DNA of 64,000 nucleotides from Pseudomonas sp. PSB18 (GTDB lineage Bacteria; Pseudomonadota; Gammaproteobacteria; Pseudomonadales; Pseudomonadaceae): the NCBI RefSeq assembly GCF_014596565.1, contig NZ_NOIN01000006.1, forward strand, positions 186,001-250,000, written 5' to 3'. Within the stretch, counting starts at the first letter, position 1. The number at the start of each line of letters is the position of its first letter. Below the pieces are notes generated by a model. It saw nothing but the letters and a program-made list of their open reading frames with translations, was not told the DNA's origin and did no database searches. This document shows, in pieces, positions 34,479-43,539 of this stretch. The position numbers were made by a program, and so were the translations under genes.

Positions 34479-34884
34479 GGCGTAACACTCCGGTAAAACG
34501 CGCATTCAGTGCCAGGCGACCCGGCCCGGCGATGAACACGCTGGTAAAGATGATCAGCAGCAGCCAGCCGAACTGCCCTTCTTCGAGGCTCCATTGCGGG
34601 TGGACCACCCACAGCGCAACCGCCAACAGGAACAGGATGGGCAGGCACGCGAGGCGCACCAGGACACCGGCTGCGATCAGCAACGGGCACAGCACTTCGG
34701 CAAAGATCGCCAGCATCAGGGTAAGGCTCGCCCCCAGGTGAAACGGGTCTTCGATCCGGGTCAGCTCGTCGCTGTAGTGCAGCCACTTCGGCAGTCCGTG
34801 GACCCATAGCAGAAACAACGCGCCACTGAGGCGAAGGAACAGCAGTCCCCAGTCCTGCAGGGTACGTTCGTCGGTGACGTTCAT
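34471..34884 (-). CDS. DoxX-family membrane protein
   Basis: A 137-residue protein with four predicted transmembrane helices (WGLLFLRLSGALFLLWVHGL, LMLAIFAEVLCPLLIAAGVL, CLPILFLLAVALWVV, GWLLLIIFTSVFIAG). DoxX proteins are linked to quinol oxidation or thiosulfate handling and, in some bacteria, to redox-stress complexes. Both ends overlap neighbours: 4 bp with the LysR gene and 8 bp with the ABM gene, showing tight co-expression. Confidence 0.88.
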   Translation of the reverse strand: MNVTDERTLQDWGLLFLRLSGALFLLWVHGLPKWLHYSDELTRIEDPFHLGASLTLMLAIFAEVLCPLLIAAGVLVRLACLPILFLLAVALWVVHPQWSLEEGQFGWLLLIIFTSVFIAGPGRLALNARFTGVLRHV

Positions 34885-35828
34885 CGGTGTGCTCCGTCCG
34901 GGTCCGCATAGGCAGCGGCCGGCAATGATTGGGACATGTGGGTGGCAATGCGCGAGCGCAGCCAGCGCTCGGCCGGGTCGTTGTCATGCACGCCACTCCA
35001 GACCATCGACAACTCGGCCGCGTTGATCTCGAACGGCGGATCCTCGGCCCGCAACGCGCAGCCTTCCACCAGCGCGCAGGCTGCGTAGTCGGGCACGGTG
35101 GCGATCAGCTCGGTGCCGGCCAACAACGCCCGCAAGCCACTGAACTGCGGGACCCCCAGCACCACTTTGCGGGTCCGGCCAATACGCGCCAGGTCCAGGT
35201 CGATGTTGCCGCTCAGGTCACCCGAGAACGACACCATGGCATGGGGGCGCGCGCAGTACTCGTCCAGGGTCAGCGGGCCCGGACGCTTGTCGCCGCGCAA
35301 GACCTTGCAGGGAATGTCCCGCAGTTTCTTGCGCTTGGCGTTGGCCGGCAGATCGGTGGTGTAGCTGACCCCGACGCTGATTTCCCCGCTGCCCAGCAAC
35401 GACGACATCAGCAGGTAATTGGCCCGGCGTACCACCACGATGATGCCCGGCGCTTCTTCACGCAGTTGGCTCAGCAAGGGCGGAAACAGGCCGAACTCGG
35501 CGTCGTCCGACAAACCGATACGAAACACGTCGCAACTGGTGGACGGATCGAACGCCTTGGCCCGGCTGACCGCGCCGGAAATCGTGTCCATGGCCGGTTG
35601 CAGCTCACGCAGGATCGCCATCGCCCGCGGCGTCGGCTCCATGCCGCGACCGTGGCGGATCAGCAGCGGATCATCGAACAGATCCCGCAGCCGTCCCAGC
35701 GCCGCGCTCACGGCAGGCTGGCCCATGAACAGCTTTTCAGCGACGCGGGTCAGGTTCTTCTCGAACATCAACGCCTCAAAGATCACCAGCAGGTTCATGT
35801 CGAGACGGCGTAAATCGTTGCGATTCAT
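34881..35828 (-). CDS. LysR-family regulator heading the DoxX/ABM/amidohydrolase operon
   Basis: A 315-residue LysR protein of the NodD/LeuO-like subfamily: the helix-turn-helix is at residues about 10-67 (LRRLDMNLLVIFEALMFEKN, QPAVSAALGRLRDLFDDPLL), followed by a periplasmic-binding-like sensor domain. Unusually for LysR it is the first gene of the operon it presumably controls, overlapping doxX by ATGA, rather than being divergent. This implies autoregulated co-transcription. The inducer is unknown. Confidence 0.9.
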   Translation of the reverse strand: MNRNDLRRLDMNLLVIFEALMFEKNLTRVAEKLFMGQPAVSAALGRLRDLFDDPLLIRHGRGMEPTPRAMAILRELQPAMDTISGAVSRAKAFDPSTSCDVFRIGLSDDAEFGLFPPLLSQLREEAPGIIVVVRRANYLLMSSLLGSGEISVGVSYTTDLPANAKRKKLRDIPCKVLRGDKRPGPLTLDEYCARPHAMVSFSGDLSGNIDLDLARIGRTRKVVLGVPQFSGLRALLAGTELIATVPDYAACALVEGCALRAEDPPFEINAAELSMVWSGVHDNDPAERWLRSRIATHMSQSLPAAAYADPDGAHR

Positions 35829-35857
35829 CGATTAGGGTCCTGTGGATTACCGATCCT

Positions 35858-35944
35858 GTGGGAGCGAGCCTGCTCGCGAAGCGTCGGCACATCCGACATC
35901 GTCACAAGCTGACCCACCGCTATCGCGAGCAGGCTCGCTCCCAC
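35858..35944. repeat. REPIN
   Basis: Units at 35858-35879 (direct) and 35923-35944 (inverted), 43 nt apart, between the esterase gene and the LysR gene start; it must lie inside or next to the promoter region of the LysR operon. Confidence 0.92.
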
Positions 35945-35959
35945 AGGTTCTATGCTCGA

Positions 35960-36781
35960 TCAGCCTCGGATGAATGCCAGCAGATCCGCATTCAGTCGAT
36001 CCTTGTGGGTATCGGTCAGGCCGTGGGGCGCGCCGGGGTAGACCAGCAGTTGCGAGTGCTTGAGCAGCTTGGCGGCTGCGATGCCGGCGGCTTCGATGGG
36101 GACCACCTGGTCGTCATCGCCATGGACCACGAGGGTCGGCACGTCGATGTTGCGCAGGTCTTCGGAAAGATCGGTCTCCGAGAACGCCTTGATGCAGTCG
36201 TACGTGTTCTTGTGGCCGGCGAGCATGCCTTGCATCCAGAACCAGTCGATCATGCCTTGGGACACCTTGGCACCCGGACGGTTGGCGCCGAAAAACGCGC
36301 TGGCCACATCCTTGTATAGCTGAGAACGGTCGACCAGGGAGGCCTGGCGGAAACCGTCGAACACTTCGATGGGCAGGCCGCCCGGGTTGGCCGGAGTCCT
36401 GAGCATCAGTGGCGTTACCGCCGAGATCAGCCCGAGCTTGGCGACGCGAGCGGCGCCATGACGGCCGATATAGCGTGCCACCTCACCACCGCCGGTCGAG
36501 AAGCCGAGCAACACGGCGTCCTTCAGGTCCAGCCGCTCGATCAGCTCGGCCAGGTCATCGGCGTAGGTGTTCATGTCGTTGCCGTCCCAAGGCTGGCTGG
36601 AGCGCCCATGCCCACGGCGGTCGTGGGCGATCACCCGATAACCGTTGGACGCCAGGAACATCATCTGCGCCTCCCAACTGTCCGAGTTCAACGGCCAGCC
36701 ATGACTGAAGACAACCGGCTGACCACTGCCCCAATCCTTGTAGTAGATCTCGGTGCCGTCGCGGGTGATGAAAGTGCTCAT
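35960..36781 (-). CDS. Alpha/beta-hydrolase of the non-heme chloroperoxidase / perhydrolase esterase family
   Basis: A 273-residue enzyme with a complete catalytic triad: S95 in GFSTGGGEV, D224 in HGDDDQVVP and H253 in APHGLTDTH. The oxyanion region is FSHGWPLNSD. The family contains P. fluorescens arylesterase and cofactor-free bacterial haloperoxidases, which hydrolyse esters and form peracids. No signal peptide is seen, so it is cytosolic. It is divergent from the large winged-helix/ATPase regulator, a likely controller. A further guess at substrate is not supported. Confidence 0.92.
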   Translation of the reverse strand: MSTFITRDGTEIYYKDWGSGQPVVFSHGWPLNSDSWEAQMMFLASNGYRVIAHDRRGHGRSSQPWDGNDMNTYADDLAELIERLDLKDAVLLGFSTGGGEVARYIGRHGAARVAKLGLISAVTPLMLRTPANPGGLPIEVFDGFRQASLVDRSQLYKDVASAFFGANRPGAKVSQGMIDWFWMQGMLAGHKNTYDCIKAFSETDLSEDLRNIDVPTLVVHGDDDQVVPIEAAGIAAAKLLKHSQLLVYPGAPHGLTDTHKDRLNADLLAFIRG

Positions 36782-37031
36782 GACATGACTTCCTTGAGAG
36801 GGGTGGAGGTCTCCATGGTCCGGTCAGAGGGGGTATATGCGTGAGTTAAACGTTGTTAATTTTTTTGATTGAGGGCAGGACTGTGGTGTTTTTTGTGGAT
36901 TCTCCATTGCTGTCCTGGAGCGGCAAGGCAGGAAGACTGCACCGGTCGGCTCTGGACCGTTGCACTTGTCAGCAAACCTGAGGAACATACTCGGATATGC
37001 CTTCTGCACCAGATCTGACATTGAGTACACA

Positions 37032-39836
37032 ATGAGCCACCCCAGCGCCCTGCCCGTCGAACAGACCGTGCATTTCGGCCCTTACCACGTCCATCCTCGT
37101 CAGCGCCTGGTGCTGGAGGGCGGACAGCCGCTACGCCTGGGGCGGCGGGCGGTGGAGATCCTGCTGGTGCTGCTCGAGCACGCCGGCGAGGTGGTGAGCA
37201 AACAACAACTGATCGCCCGTGTCTGGCCCAGGAGTGTCGTGGAAGACACCAACCTGCGGGTGCATGTCGCGGCACTGCGCAAGGCGCTGGGGGATGGTCA
37301 GGCCGGGCAGCGCTACATCGTTACCGTGGCGCAACGCGGCTACAGTTTTGTCGCACCGGTGTCGACCGAGCCTCTCGCCCCCATGGCGGATATTCCGCCT
37401 GCGTCACTGGCCCACAACCTGCCGCCGCGGCGTAACCGGATGATCGGACGCCAAGCGGTAGTGGAAAGCCTGGTAACCCACCTGCCGCGCAAACGCTTCA
37501 TCACCCTGGTCGGGACCGGTGGCATCGGCAAGACCACCGTGGCCCTGCGGGTCGCCGAGCGGCTGATCGATCAGTACCGCGATGGCACTTATCTGCTGGA
37601 CTTGTCATTACTCAACGATCCGGCCTCGATCGTGCCGGAGCTGTGCGCGCTGCTGGATTTGCCACAGCCGGACAGCGATCCGCTGGCGACCATCGCGCGA
37701 CAGCTCAAGGACCGGCATCTGTTGCTGGTGATCGATAATTGCGAACATCTGATCGACACCATCGCCCAGTTCTGCGAAACCCTCCTGCGCGGTGCCCCGC
37801 ACCTGCATATCCTGGCGACCAGCCGCGAAGGCCTGCGAGCCGAAGGCGAACACGTGCAGCGCCTCGACGCCCTGGCCTGCCCACCCCGGGAGACCCCCTT
37901 CGAAGGCTACCCGGCTCTCGAATACCCGGCCCTGCAACTGTTCGCCGAGCGGGCGATGGCCAGCCAGGAAGACTTCGAGCTGACCGACCGCGAGGTGCCC
38001 TTGGTGGCGGACATCTGCCAGCGACTGGACGGGATTCCCCTGGCCATCGAACTGGCCGCCGCGCAAGTGGGCCGCTTCGGGCTGGAGGCGCTTCACCGGC
38101 AACTGCAAGGCAGCGTCACCCAGCTCCACAACGACAGCGACGTTGCGCCGCGCCAGCAAACCCTGCGCGCCACGCTGGATTGGAGCTTCGCACTGCTCAC
38201 CGTGTGCGAACAGGTCTGCCTGCGACGGTTGTCGATGTTCATGGGCAGTTTCAACCTGACGTCGGCCGCCGCGGTGATCATCGGTCCGCATGTCGCGCCC
38301 GACCAGGTGCTGGTGTCGATCAGTCAGCTGGTGGCCAAATCCCTGCTCAACGTCGAAGTCGGCGATGAGGAGGTGCGCTATCGCCTGCTGGACACCACCC
38401 GCAGCTATGCCCTGGAGAAACTGGCCGAAGCCGGTGAACTGGCAGACAGCCAGGAACGCCATGCCGAGCGCTGCCTGGCCCTGATGGAACAAGCCGAGCA
38501 GGATTGGGAAAACACCGCCACGCCAGTGTGGATCGAGCGCTACGCCACTTATCGCGATGACATCCGCGCCGCCCTCGACCGGGGTTTGGGCCCGCACGGT
38601 TCCCATCAAGTGGCAATCCGCTTGACCGCGAGCACCCTACCCCTCTGGCAGGAGCTGTCATTGCTCAAGGAGCATGGGCTTTACGTCAACAAGGCGCTGC
38701 ACTTACTGCGGGCCACCCCGTCGCCTTGCCCCAGGCTGAGCCTCGCCCTGGAGTTGGCCCACGCCAGCTTCAACTACCACACCGAGGGCGGCACGCCGGC
38801 CACGATCCGCGCCTTCGTCACCGCCCGACGACTGGCGCAACAATGCCAGAACCGCGCCGGCGAGCTCCGGGCCGTGTCTGGGCACATGGCGGTCAATCTC
38901 AGTTGCGGACATTACCAAGAGGCACTGGAACAGAGCCAGGATTTCGACCGGCTGGGCACCCAGGGCGACCCGCTCTTGTCCTTGAGCGCCCAACGCTTGC
39001 GGGTGCTGGCGCTGCACTTTGCCGGCGACCAGGGCGCGGCCCGACAAGATGCCGAGCAGGTCATCCAGCGCCTGGCCCAGAGTGGTCACCTCAGCCGCTT
39101 CACCCATGGTTTCGGCGTGCAATACGACCAGAGCGTGGCGTCGCTGACCACGCTGGCGCGCATACTCTGGCTGCAAGGCTTTGCCGAAAAAGCCCGGCGG
39201 GCCGCCAATCTCGCCCTGCAGATTGCCTTGCAGATCAATCACGGCACCTCGATCTGCTACACCCTCGCGCTGGCCGGCTGCGTGATCGCCCGTTACAACG
39301 GCGATCATTCAGTCGCGCGGGAAAGGCTCGATCTGTTGCGATACCAGGCCAACAAACATTCGGTACTGCTGTTTCATGACTGGGCCTGCCACTACGACGG
39401 TGCGTTCAATGACGCCCCCCTCGAGGCGAATCCGGTCAGCGGACTGATCCAGGACATCGTCGTGACCCTGCGTGCCGACCGGCTCAGCGCCGAGCAACTC
39501 GATCGCGCCCGCAGCGGTGCCGCGGGCTGGTGCACGGCCGAAATCCTGCGGGCCGAGGCGCAAGCCTTGCTGGCACGCAACGAACCCGCCCTTGACGACA
39601 GCGCCGAGGAACAACTGGTGACCGCCCTGGACGTGGCCCGCAGCCAGGGTGCCCTGGCCTGGGAGCTGCGCAGCGCCATGACCCTGGCGCGACTCTGGCA
39701 ACGCCAGGGCCGGGAACAGGCCGCGCAAGCATTGCTCGGGCCGGTCTATCGACGTTTCACCGAAGGCTTCGATACCCCGGACCTAGTGGAGGCCAACGCG
39801 CTGCTCCACAGCTTGTCTGGACAGTGCGGGGCTTGA
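37032..39836 (+). CDS. Winged-helix (OmpR-type) regulator fused to a P-loop ATPase and long helical repeat region
   Basis: A 934-residue signal-transduction ATPase-type regulator. Residues about 10-110 form a Trans_reg_C winged helix (LRLGRRAVEILLVLLEHAGE, VVEDTNLRVHVAALRKALGD, YIVTVAQRGYSFVAPV). The NTPase has Walker A GTGGIGKTT at 161-169, Walker B in LLLVIDNCEHLID, and LATSREGLR and GIPLAIELAA further on. From about residue 450 to the end is a helical, TPR-like region that could sense a ligand or partner. ATG 37032 was chosen as the winged helix begins soon after. It is divergent from the chloroperoxidase-type gene, and its 3' end overlaps the convergent paralogue. Confidence 0.88.
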   Translation: MSHPSALPVEQTVHFGPYHVHPRQRLVLEGGQPLRLGRRAVEILLVLLEHAGEVVSKQQLIARVWPRSVVEDTNLRVHVAALRKALGDGQAGQRYIVTVAQRGYSFVAPVSTEPLAPMADIPPASLAHNLPPRRNRMIGRQAVVESLVTHLPRKRFITLVGTGGIGKTTVALRVAERLIDQYRDGTYLLDLSLLNDPASIVPELCALLDLPQPDSDPLATIARQLKDRHLLLVIDNCEHLIDTIAQFCETLLRGAPHLHILATSREGLRAEGEHVQRLDALACPPRETPFEGYPALEYPALQLFAERAMASQEDFELTDREVPLVADICQRLDGIPLAIELAAAQVGRFGLEALHRQLQGSVTQLHNDSDVAPRQQTLRATLDWSFALLTVCEQVCLRRLSMFMGSFNLTSAAAVIIGPHVAPDQVLVSISQLVAKSLLNVEVGDEEVRYRLLDTTRSYALEKLAEAGELADSQERHAERCLALMEQAEQDWENTATPVWIERYATYRDDIRAALDRGLGPHGSHQVAIRLTASTLPLWQELSLLKEHGLYVNKALHLLRATPSPCPRLSLALELAHASFNYHTEGGTPATIRAFVTARRLAQQCQNRAGELRAVSGHMAVNLSCGHYQEALEQSQDFDRLGTQGDPLLSLSAQRLRVLALHFAGDQGAARQDAEQVIQRLAQSGHLSRFTHGFGVQYDQSVASLTTLARILWLQGFAEKARRAANLALQIALQINHGTSICYTLALAGCVIARYNGDHSVARERLDLLRYQANKHSVLLFHDWACHYDGAFNDAPLEANPVSGLIQDIVVTLRADRLSAEQLDRARSGAAGWCTAEILRAEAQALLARNEPALDDSAEEQLVTALDVARSQGALAWELRSAMTLARLWQRQGREQAAQALLGPVYRRFTEGFDTPDLVEANALLHSLSGQCGA

Positions 39837-41246
39837 ATGGACAGGCTCCCAAGCGTCCTGCAGCCCATAACGCCGCTGATACAAATGCCCTTGGCCACTG
39901 CGCCGCAGTTTTTCCTGAGCATAGGCACGCGTGGTGTGGAGCCAGTGGAAACGCAATCCACTGGCGCATTGTTCGACGCCCAATAGCGACTGCTGGGCCA
40001 ACCTAGACAGCAGCCAGGGCAACTGCCCGACACCCAGCTCCGGACAACTGATCACGGCAATGGCCGCCTTGACAGTAAAAGGCCGGTCGAACACCGAGAG
40101 GCGCTGGAACACCACCTGCTCCGGGGCACTCAAGCGCTCGAAACTCCAGTCCAACAAGGCCTCCAGGCTCCGGTGACGGGGCACGGCCGTGCGCCGGCCA
40201 AAGCTCAGGAGTGACAGTCCGAAGTCCAGTTGCTCCAGCACGCCTGCCACGCCCAAGGCACAGACCTGGGCCGCCGCCAGCTCCAGGGCCAGCGGCAAAC
40301 CGTCCAGGCGTTGGCAGATCTGCGCAATCGCGACCAAGTCACGGTCGCTGGCTTTGAAACCTTGCTGCCGGGCACCGACCCGGTCCACCAGCAACTGTAC
40401 CGCAGGACACGCCAGTAGTTGATGTTCGGGCTCAAGGGGCGATGCCACCGTCAGGCCTGGCAGTTGCACGACGTGTTCATCGGTGAGGTGCAGCGGCTCG
40501 CGACTGCTCAACAACAGCGACACGCCCGGTGCCGACGCCCGCAGCGCCAAGGCCAACTCACGACAGGCCTCCAGCAGGTGTTCGCAGCCATCGAGCACCA
40601 GCAGTATCCGGCGACGTTCGAGTCCCCCGATCAGGGTCTCGGGTTCCAGGCCCAGCGTGCAGGCAATCCGTGCCCGCACCTGGCAAGGCTCGGTGATAGC
40701 CGCCAGGTCGACGAACCACGCACCGTCGTCAAAGTGTTCCAACAACAGTTCCGCGACCCGCAGTACCACGGTGGACTTGCCAACGCCGCCTGGGCCGGTC
40801 ACGGTGGTCAGGCCCTGGCGTGGCACCTCGACCAGCAACCGGCCCAGCACTTTATCGCGGCCGATCACCGGGCTCAGCCGTGCAGGCAGATTGTGCTTTT
40901 CACGTATGGACGAAGCCAGCGGCGCGGCAAAGCAATAGCCCCGCCGCGGATCGTTGAGGATGTACCGGCACCCGTCCCGCCCGTCACCGAACGCCCGACG
41001 CAGCGCGGCAATGTGCACCCGCAGGTTGATGTCTTCCACCACACTGTCCGGCCAGACCCCGGCGATGAGCGCTTGCTTGCTGATATAGCTGCCGGCGTGA
41101 TCCACCAGCACCTGGAGAACGTCCAGCGCCCGCCCGCCCAAGGTGAGCGGTTCGCCGTCTCGGGTGACCAGCCGCTGCTGCCGGTAGAAGGCAAACGGAC
41201 CGAAGCCCACCGTCGGTTCGGTATCGGGTTTGACGAAACTGTTCAT
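39783..41246 (-). CDS. Winged-helix regulator fused to a P-loop ATPase (short paralogue)
   Basis: A 487-residue paralogue of the preceding protein with the same N-terminal winged helix (residues about 12-110, LTLGGRALDVLQVLVDHAGS, VVEDINLRVHIAALRRAFGD) and NTPase (Walker A GPGGVGKST at 151-159, ILLVLDGCEHLLE, LLSSREPLHL, GLPLALELAA). It stops near residue 487, so the TPR-like sensor half is missing. Its last 54 bp overlap the end of the long paralogue on the other strand. ATG 41246 (MNSFVKPD) preferred; 41279 is possible. It may be naturally short or a truncated duplicate. Confidence 0.85.
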   Translation of the reverse strand: MNSFVKPDTEPTVGFGPFAFYRQQRLVTRDGEPLTLGGRALDVLQVLVDHAGSYISKQALIAGVWPDSVVEDINLRVHIAALRRAFGDGRDGCRYILNDPRRGYCFAAPLASSIREKHNLPARLSPVIGRDKVLGRLLVEVPRQGLTTVTGPGGVGKSTVVLRVAELLLEHFDDGAWFVDLAAITEPCQVRARIACTLGLEPETLIGGLERRRILLVLDGCEHLLEACRELALALRASAPGVSLLLSSREPLHLTDEHVVQLPGLTVASPLEPEHQLLACPAVQLLVDRVGARQQGFKASDRDLVAIAQICQRLDGLPLALELAAAQVCALGVAGVLEQLDFGLSLLSFGRRTAVPRHRSLEALLDWSFERLSAPEQVVFQRLSVFDRPFTVKAAIAVISCPELGVGQLPWLLSRLAQQSLLGVEQCASGLRFHWLHTTRAYAQEKLRRSGQGHLYQRRYGLQDAWEPVHSSPALSRQAVEQRVGLH

Positions 41247-41427
41247 GGTGATCCAGTGCCAAAAAGCCGGTGTGGGCATGGCGTCGCGGTCATCGGACGC
41301 GTCTGCCTCGGCTCTCTTGCATCCTTTCCAGAGGGTTCGCCGTTATCTTGGCAGCCCACGACCGGAGAACAATGCTGGCACAGGGTGCATGACGGACATC
41401 ACGGTGCCCTGGACGGACACCGGAGGC

Positions 41428-42378
41428 TCAACTGAACTGCTGGCGATACTGTACGGGGGTCAGGCCGAGCTTTTCGCTGAACAGGGAACGCATGTGCCGG
41501 ACGCTGCCGAACCCACTGCGAAACGCCACGGTCTTGAGGGGCAAGTCCGTGCTTTCCAGCAACTGACGGGCCCGGTCGATACGGGCTCCTTGCAGGAACT
41601 CCATCGGCGTCATCGTCACTTCGCGGGCGAACATCCGGGCGAAATGCCGCGGGCTCATGGAGGCCAGCGTCGCCATGCGCTCGACGGTGAACGGCTCTTC
41701 CAGGTGTTCCATCACATAATGCTGCACCCGGGTGATGGCCGACTCCTGAGACGCCACCGCCGCCACCAGGGGGCTGAACTGGGCTTGCCCGCCTTGCCGC
41801 TTCATGACCACCAGCAGTACCTTGGCCACATCCAGCGCGACTTTGCGGCCATGGTCCTGGGCGACGATGGCCAATGCCAGGTCGATGCCGGCGGTGACGC
41901 CGCCGGAGGTGAACAGGCGCCGGTCCTGCAGGAAGATCTTGTCGGTTTCCACCAATGCCTTGGGGAAACGCCGGATCAGGCGTTCGGTGTAATGCCAGTG
42001 CGTGGTGACGCGGTAGTCGTCGAGCAATCCCGCCTCACCCAGCACAAAGGCCCCAGTGCAAATGGAGCCGTAGCGCTTGGCCCGTTGCGTCGCGGCCCGC
42101 AGCCAGATGTGCAACCCCGGATGCCGATCGTTGTAGGCCCCCGGCCCGCCCGGCACCAGCAGTACATCATAGGCCGCCCAGGCCTGGTCGATATGCATGT
42201 CGGCTTCTACCGCCACACCGTTGGACGCCCGCAATGGGCCGCGCTCAGTGCCCAGAGTCAGCAATTGATAGCGTTGATCCGGCTCAAGATAGCGGTTGGC
42301 GATGGAAAACACCTCCATCGGCCCGGCCATGTCGAGTAGCAGAAAATCCGGGAACAGCACCATTGCAATGGTTTTCAT
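41428..42378 (-). CDS. GlxA-type AraC regulator (DJ-1/PfpI domain plus HTH)
   Basis: A 316-residue protein. Residues about 1-170 form a DJ-1/PfpI-like domain (MKTIAMVLFPDFLLLDMAGP, LLVPGGPGAYNDR, SICTGAFVLGEAGLLD with the nucleophile-elbow C107, then THWHYTERL). The AraC double helix-turn-helix is at about 210-315. It is divergent from the pirin gene with a REPIN between. The target is unknown; pirin is a candidate. Confidence 0.9.
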   Translation of the reverse strand: MKTIAMVLFPDFLLLDMAGPMEVFSIANRYLEPDQRYQLLTLGTERGPLRASNGVAVEADMHIDQAWAAYDVLLVPGGPGAYNDRHPGLHIWLRAATQRAKRYGSICTGAFVLGEAGLLDDYRVTTHWHYTERLIRRFPKALVETDKIFLQDRRLFTSGGVTAGIDLALAIVAQDHGRKVALDVAKVLLVVMKRQGGQAQFSPLVAAVASQESAITRVQHYVMEHLEEPFTVERMATLASMSPRHFARMFAREVTMTPMEFLQGARIDRARQLLESTDLPLKTVAFRSGFGSVRHMRSLFSEKLGLTPVQYRQQFS

Positions 42379-42432
42379 CAGTTAACACGCCAAAAATCCA
42401 GAGGAACACAGCAAGCTCGCCTGATAAAACCT

Positions 42433-42520
42433 GTGGGAGCGAGCCTGCTCGCGATAGCGGTGGGTCAGCTTGCAGGGATGCTGACTGCATCAACGCCATC
42501 GCGAGCAGGCTCGCTCCCAC
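42433..42520. repeat. REPIN in the 338-base gap between the GlxA-type regulator and pirin genes
   Basis: Units at 42433-42454 (direct) and 42499-42520 (inverted), 44 nt apart. The rest of the gap (42521-42716) holds no gene, only the upstream region of pirin with an AGGAGA ribosome site. Confidence 0.92.
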
Positions 42521-42716
42521 AGGTCCGATTTAGTATCAGGCGCGGCTTCGACATCATGTTAACGCACCGCGCCGGCTGACAGGCCTGCTTATTGTCCACC
42601 TATAAGTGACAGTCTTTCGTTTTCCACCTACTTATTAAGCGATGGCATAACCATTAACCTTCTTCAGTCCCCGGCGAACGGCCAAAGCCGTCGCTCACTG
42701 AACCAGGAGAACTACC

Positions 42717-43439
42717 ATGCTGACCCTTCGCAAAGCTGCGGACCGCGGAATCGCCCGTCACGGCTGGCTGACCTCGTTCCACACCTTTTCCTTCGCCAAC
42801 TACCGTGACCTCAATCAACAAGGCTTCTCCGACCTGCTGGTCATCAACGACGACCGGGTCGCCGCCGCCAAGGGTTTCGGCCAGCACCCCCACCGGGACA
42901 TGGAGATTTTTTCCTATGTGCTCGAAGGCGCGCTGGAACACAAAGACACCCTGGGTACGGGCTCGGTCATTCGTCCGGGGGATGTGCAATTGATGAGCGC
43001 CGGCAGTGGCGTAGCTCACAGCGAGTTCAACCACAGCGCGGATGAGCCAGTGCACTTCCTGCAGATCTGGATCGTGCCGAACGTCAGCGGCGCCAAGCCA
43101 CGCTACCAACAGGAGCATTTCAGCGCCGGGCAGAAACGCGGTCGCCTGCAATTGATCATTTCGCCGGACGGCGCCGACGGTTCCCTTGAGGTGCGCCAGG
43201 ATGCACGGGTCTATGCCGGGCTGTTCGATGGCAGCGAAAGCGCCACCCTGACATTGGCACCTGATCGCTATGCCTATGTGCATGTCGCCCGGGGCAACGT
43301 CGAACTCAATGGCGTGTCGCTACAGGAAGGCGATGGCGTCCGAGTGCGCAAGGAGCAAGTGCTGACCTTGAGCAACGGCCAGGATGCCGAGGTGCTGGTG
43401 TTCGATCTGCGGCCACAGGAACTGCCGCAGATGCCATGA
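42717..43439 (+). CDS. Pirin-family bicupin (YhaK/quercetinase-like)
   Basis: A 240-residue bicupin. The metal ligands of the N-terminal cupin are all present: H57 and H59 (FGQHPHRDME), H101 and E103 (GVAHSEFNH), the same spacing as in human pirin. Bacterial members can dioxygenate quercetin and are thought to remove inhibitory flavonoids. The real substrate is not known here. A good AGGAGA site precedes the start. Confidence 0.92.
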   Translation: MLTLRKAADRGIARHGWLTSFHTFSFANYRDLNQQGFSDLLVINDDRVAAAKGFGQHPHRDMEIFSYVLEGALEHKDTLGTGSVIRPGDVQLMSAGSGVAHSEFNHSADEPVHFLQIWIVPNVSGAKPRYQQEHFSAGQKRGRLQLIISPDGADGSLEVRQDARVYAGLFDGSESATLTLAPDRYAYVHVARGNVELNGVSLQEGDGVRVRKEQVLTLSNGQDAEVLVFDLRPQELPQMP

Positions 43440-43449
43440 GCCCCTCACC

Positions 43450-43471
43450 GGGGGAGCGAGCTTGCTTACGA
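43450..43471. repeat. Decayed single REP unit
   Basis: A 22-nt segment starting GGGGGAGCGAGCTTGC, several changes away from the intact units, just after the pirin gene. No partner unit is seen. Confidence 0.55.
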
Positions 43472-43539
43472 CAGTGGAATATCGGCCGGCATGGATGCAA
43501 GCCGGCTGATACCCCGCGAACACGTCGCTGCCCCGGCCC

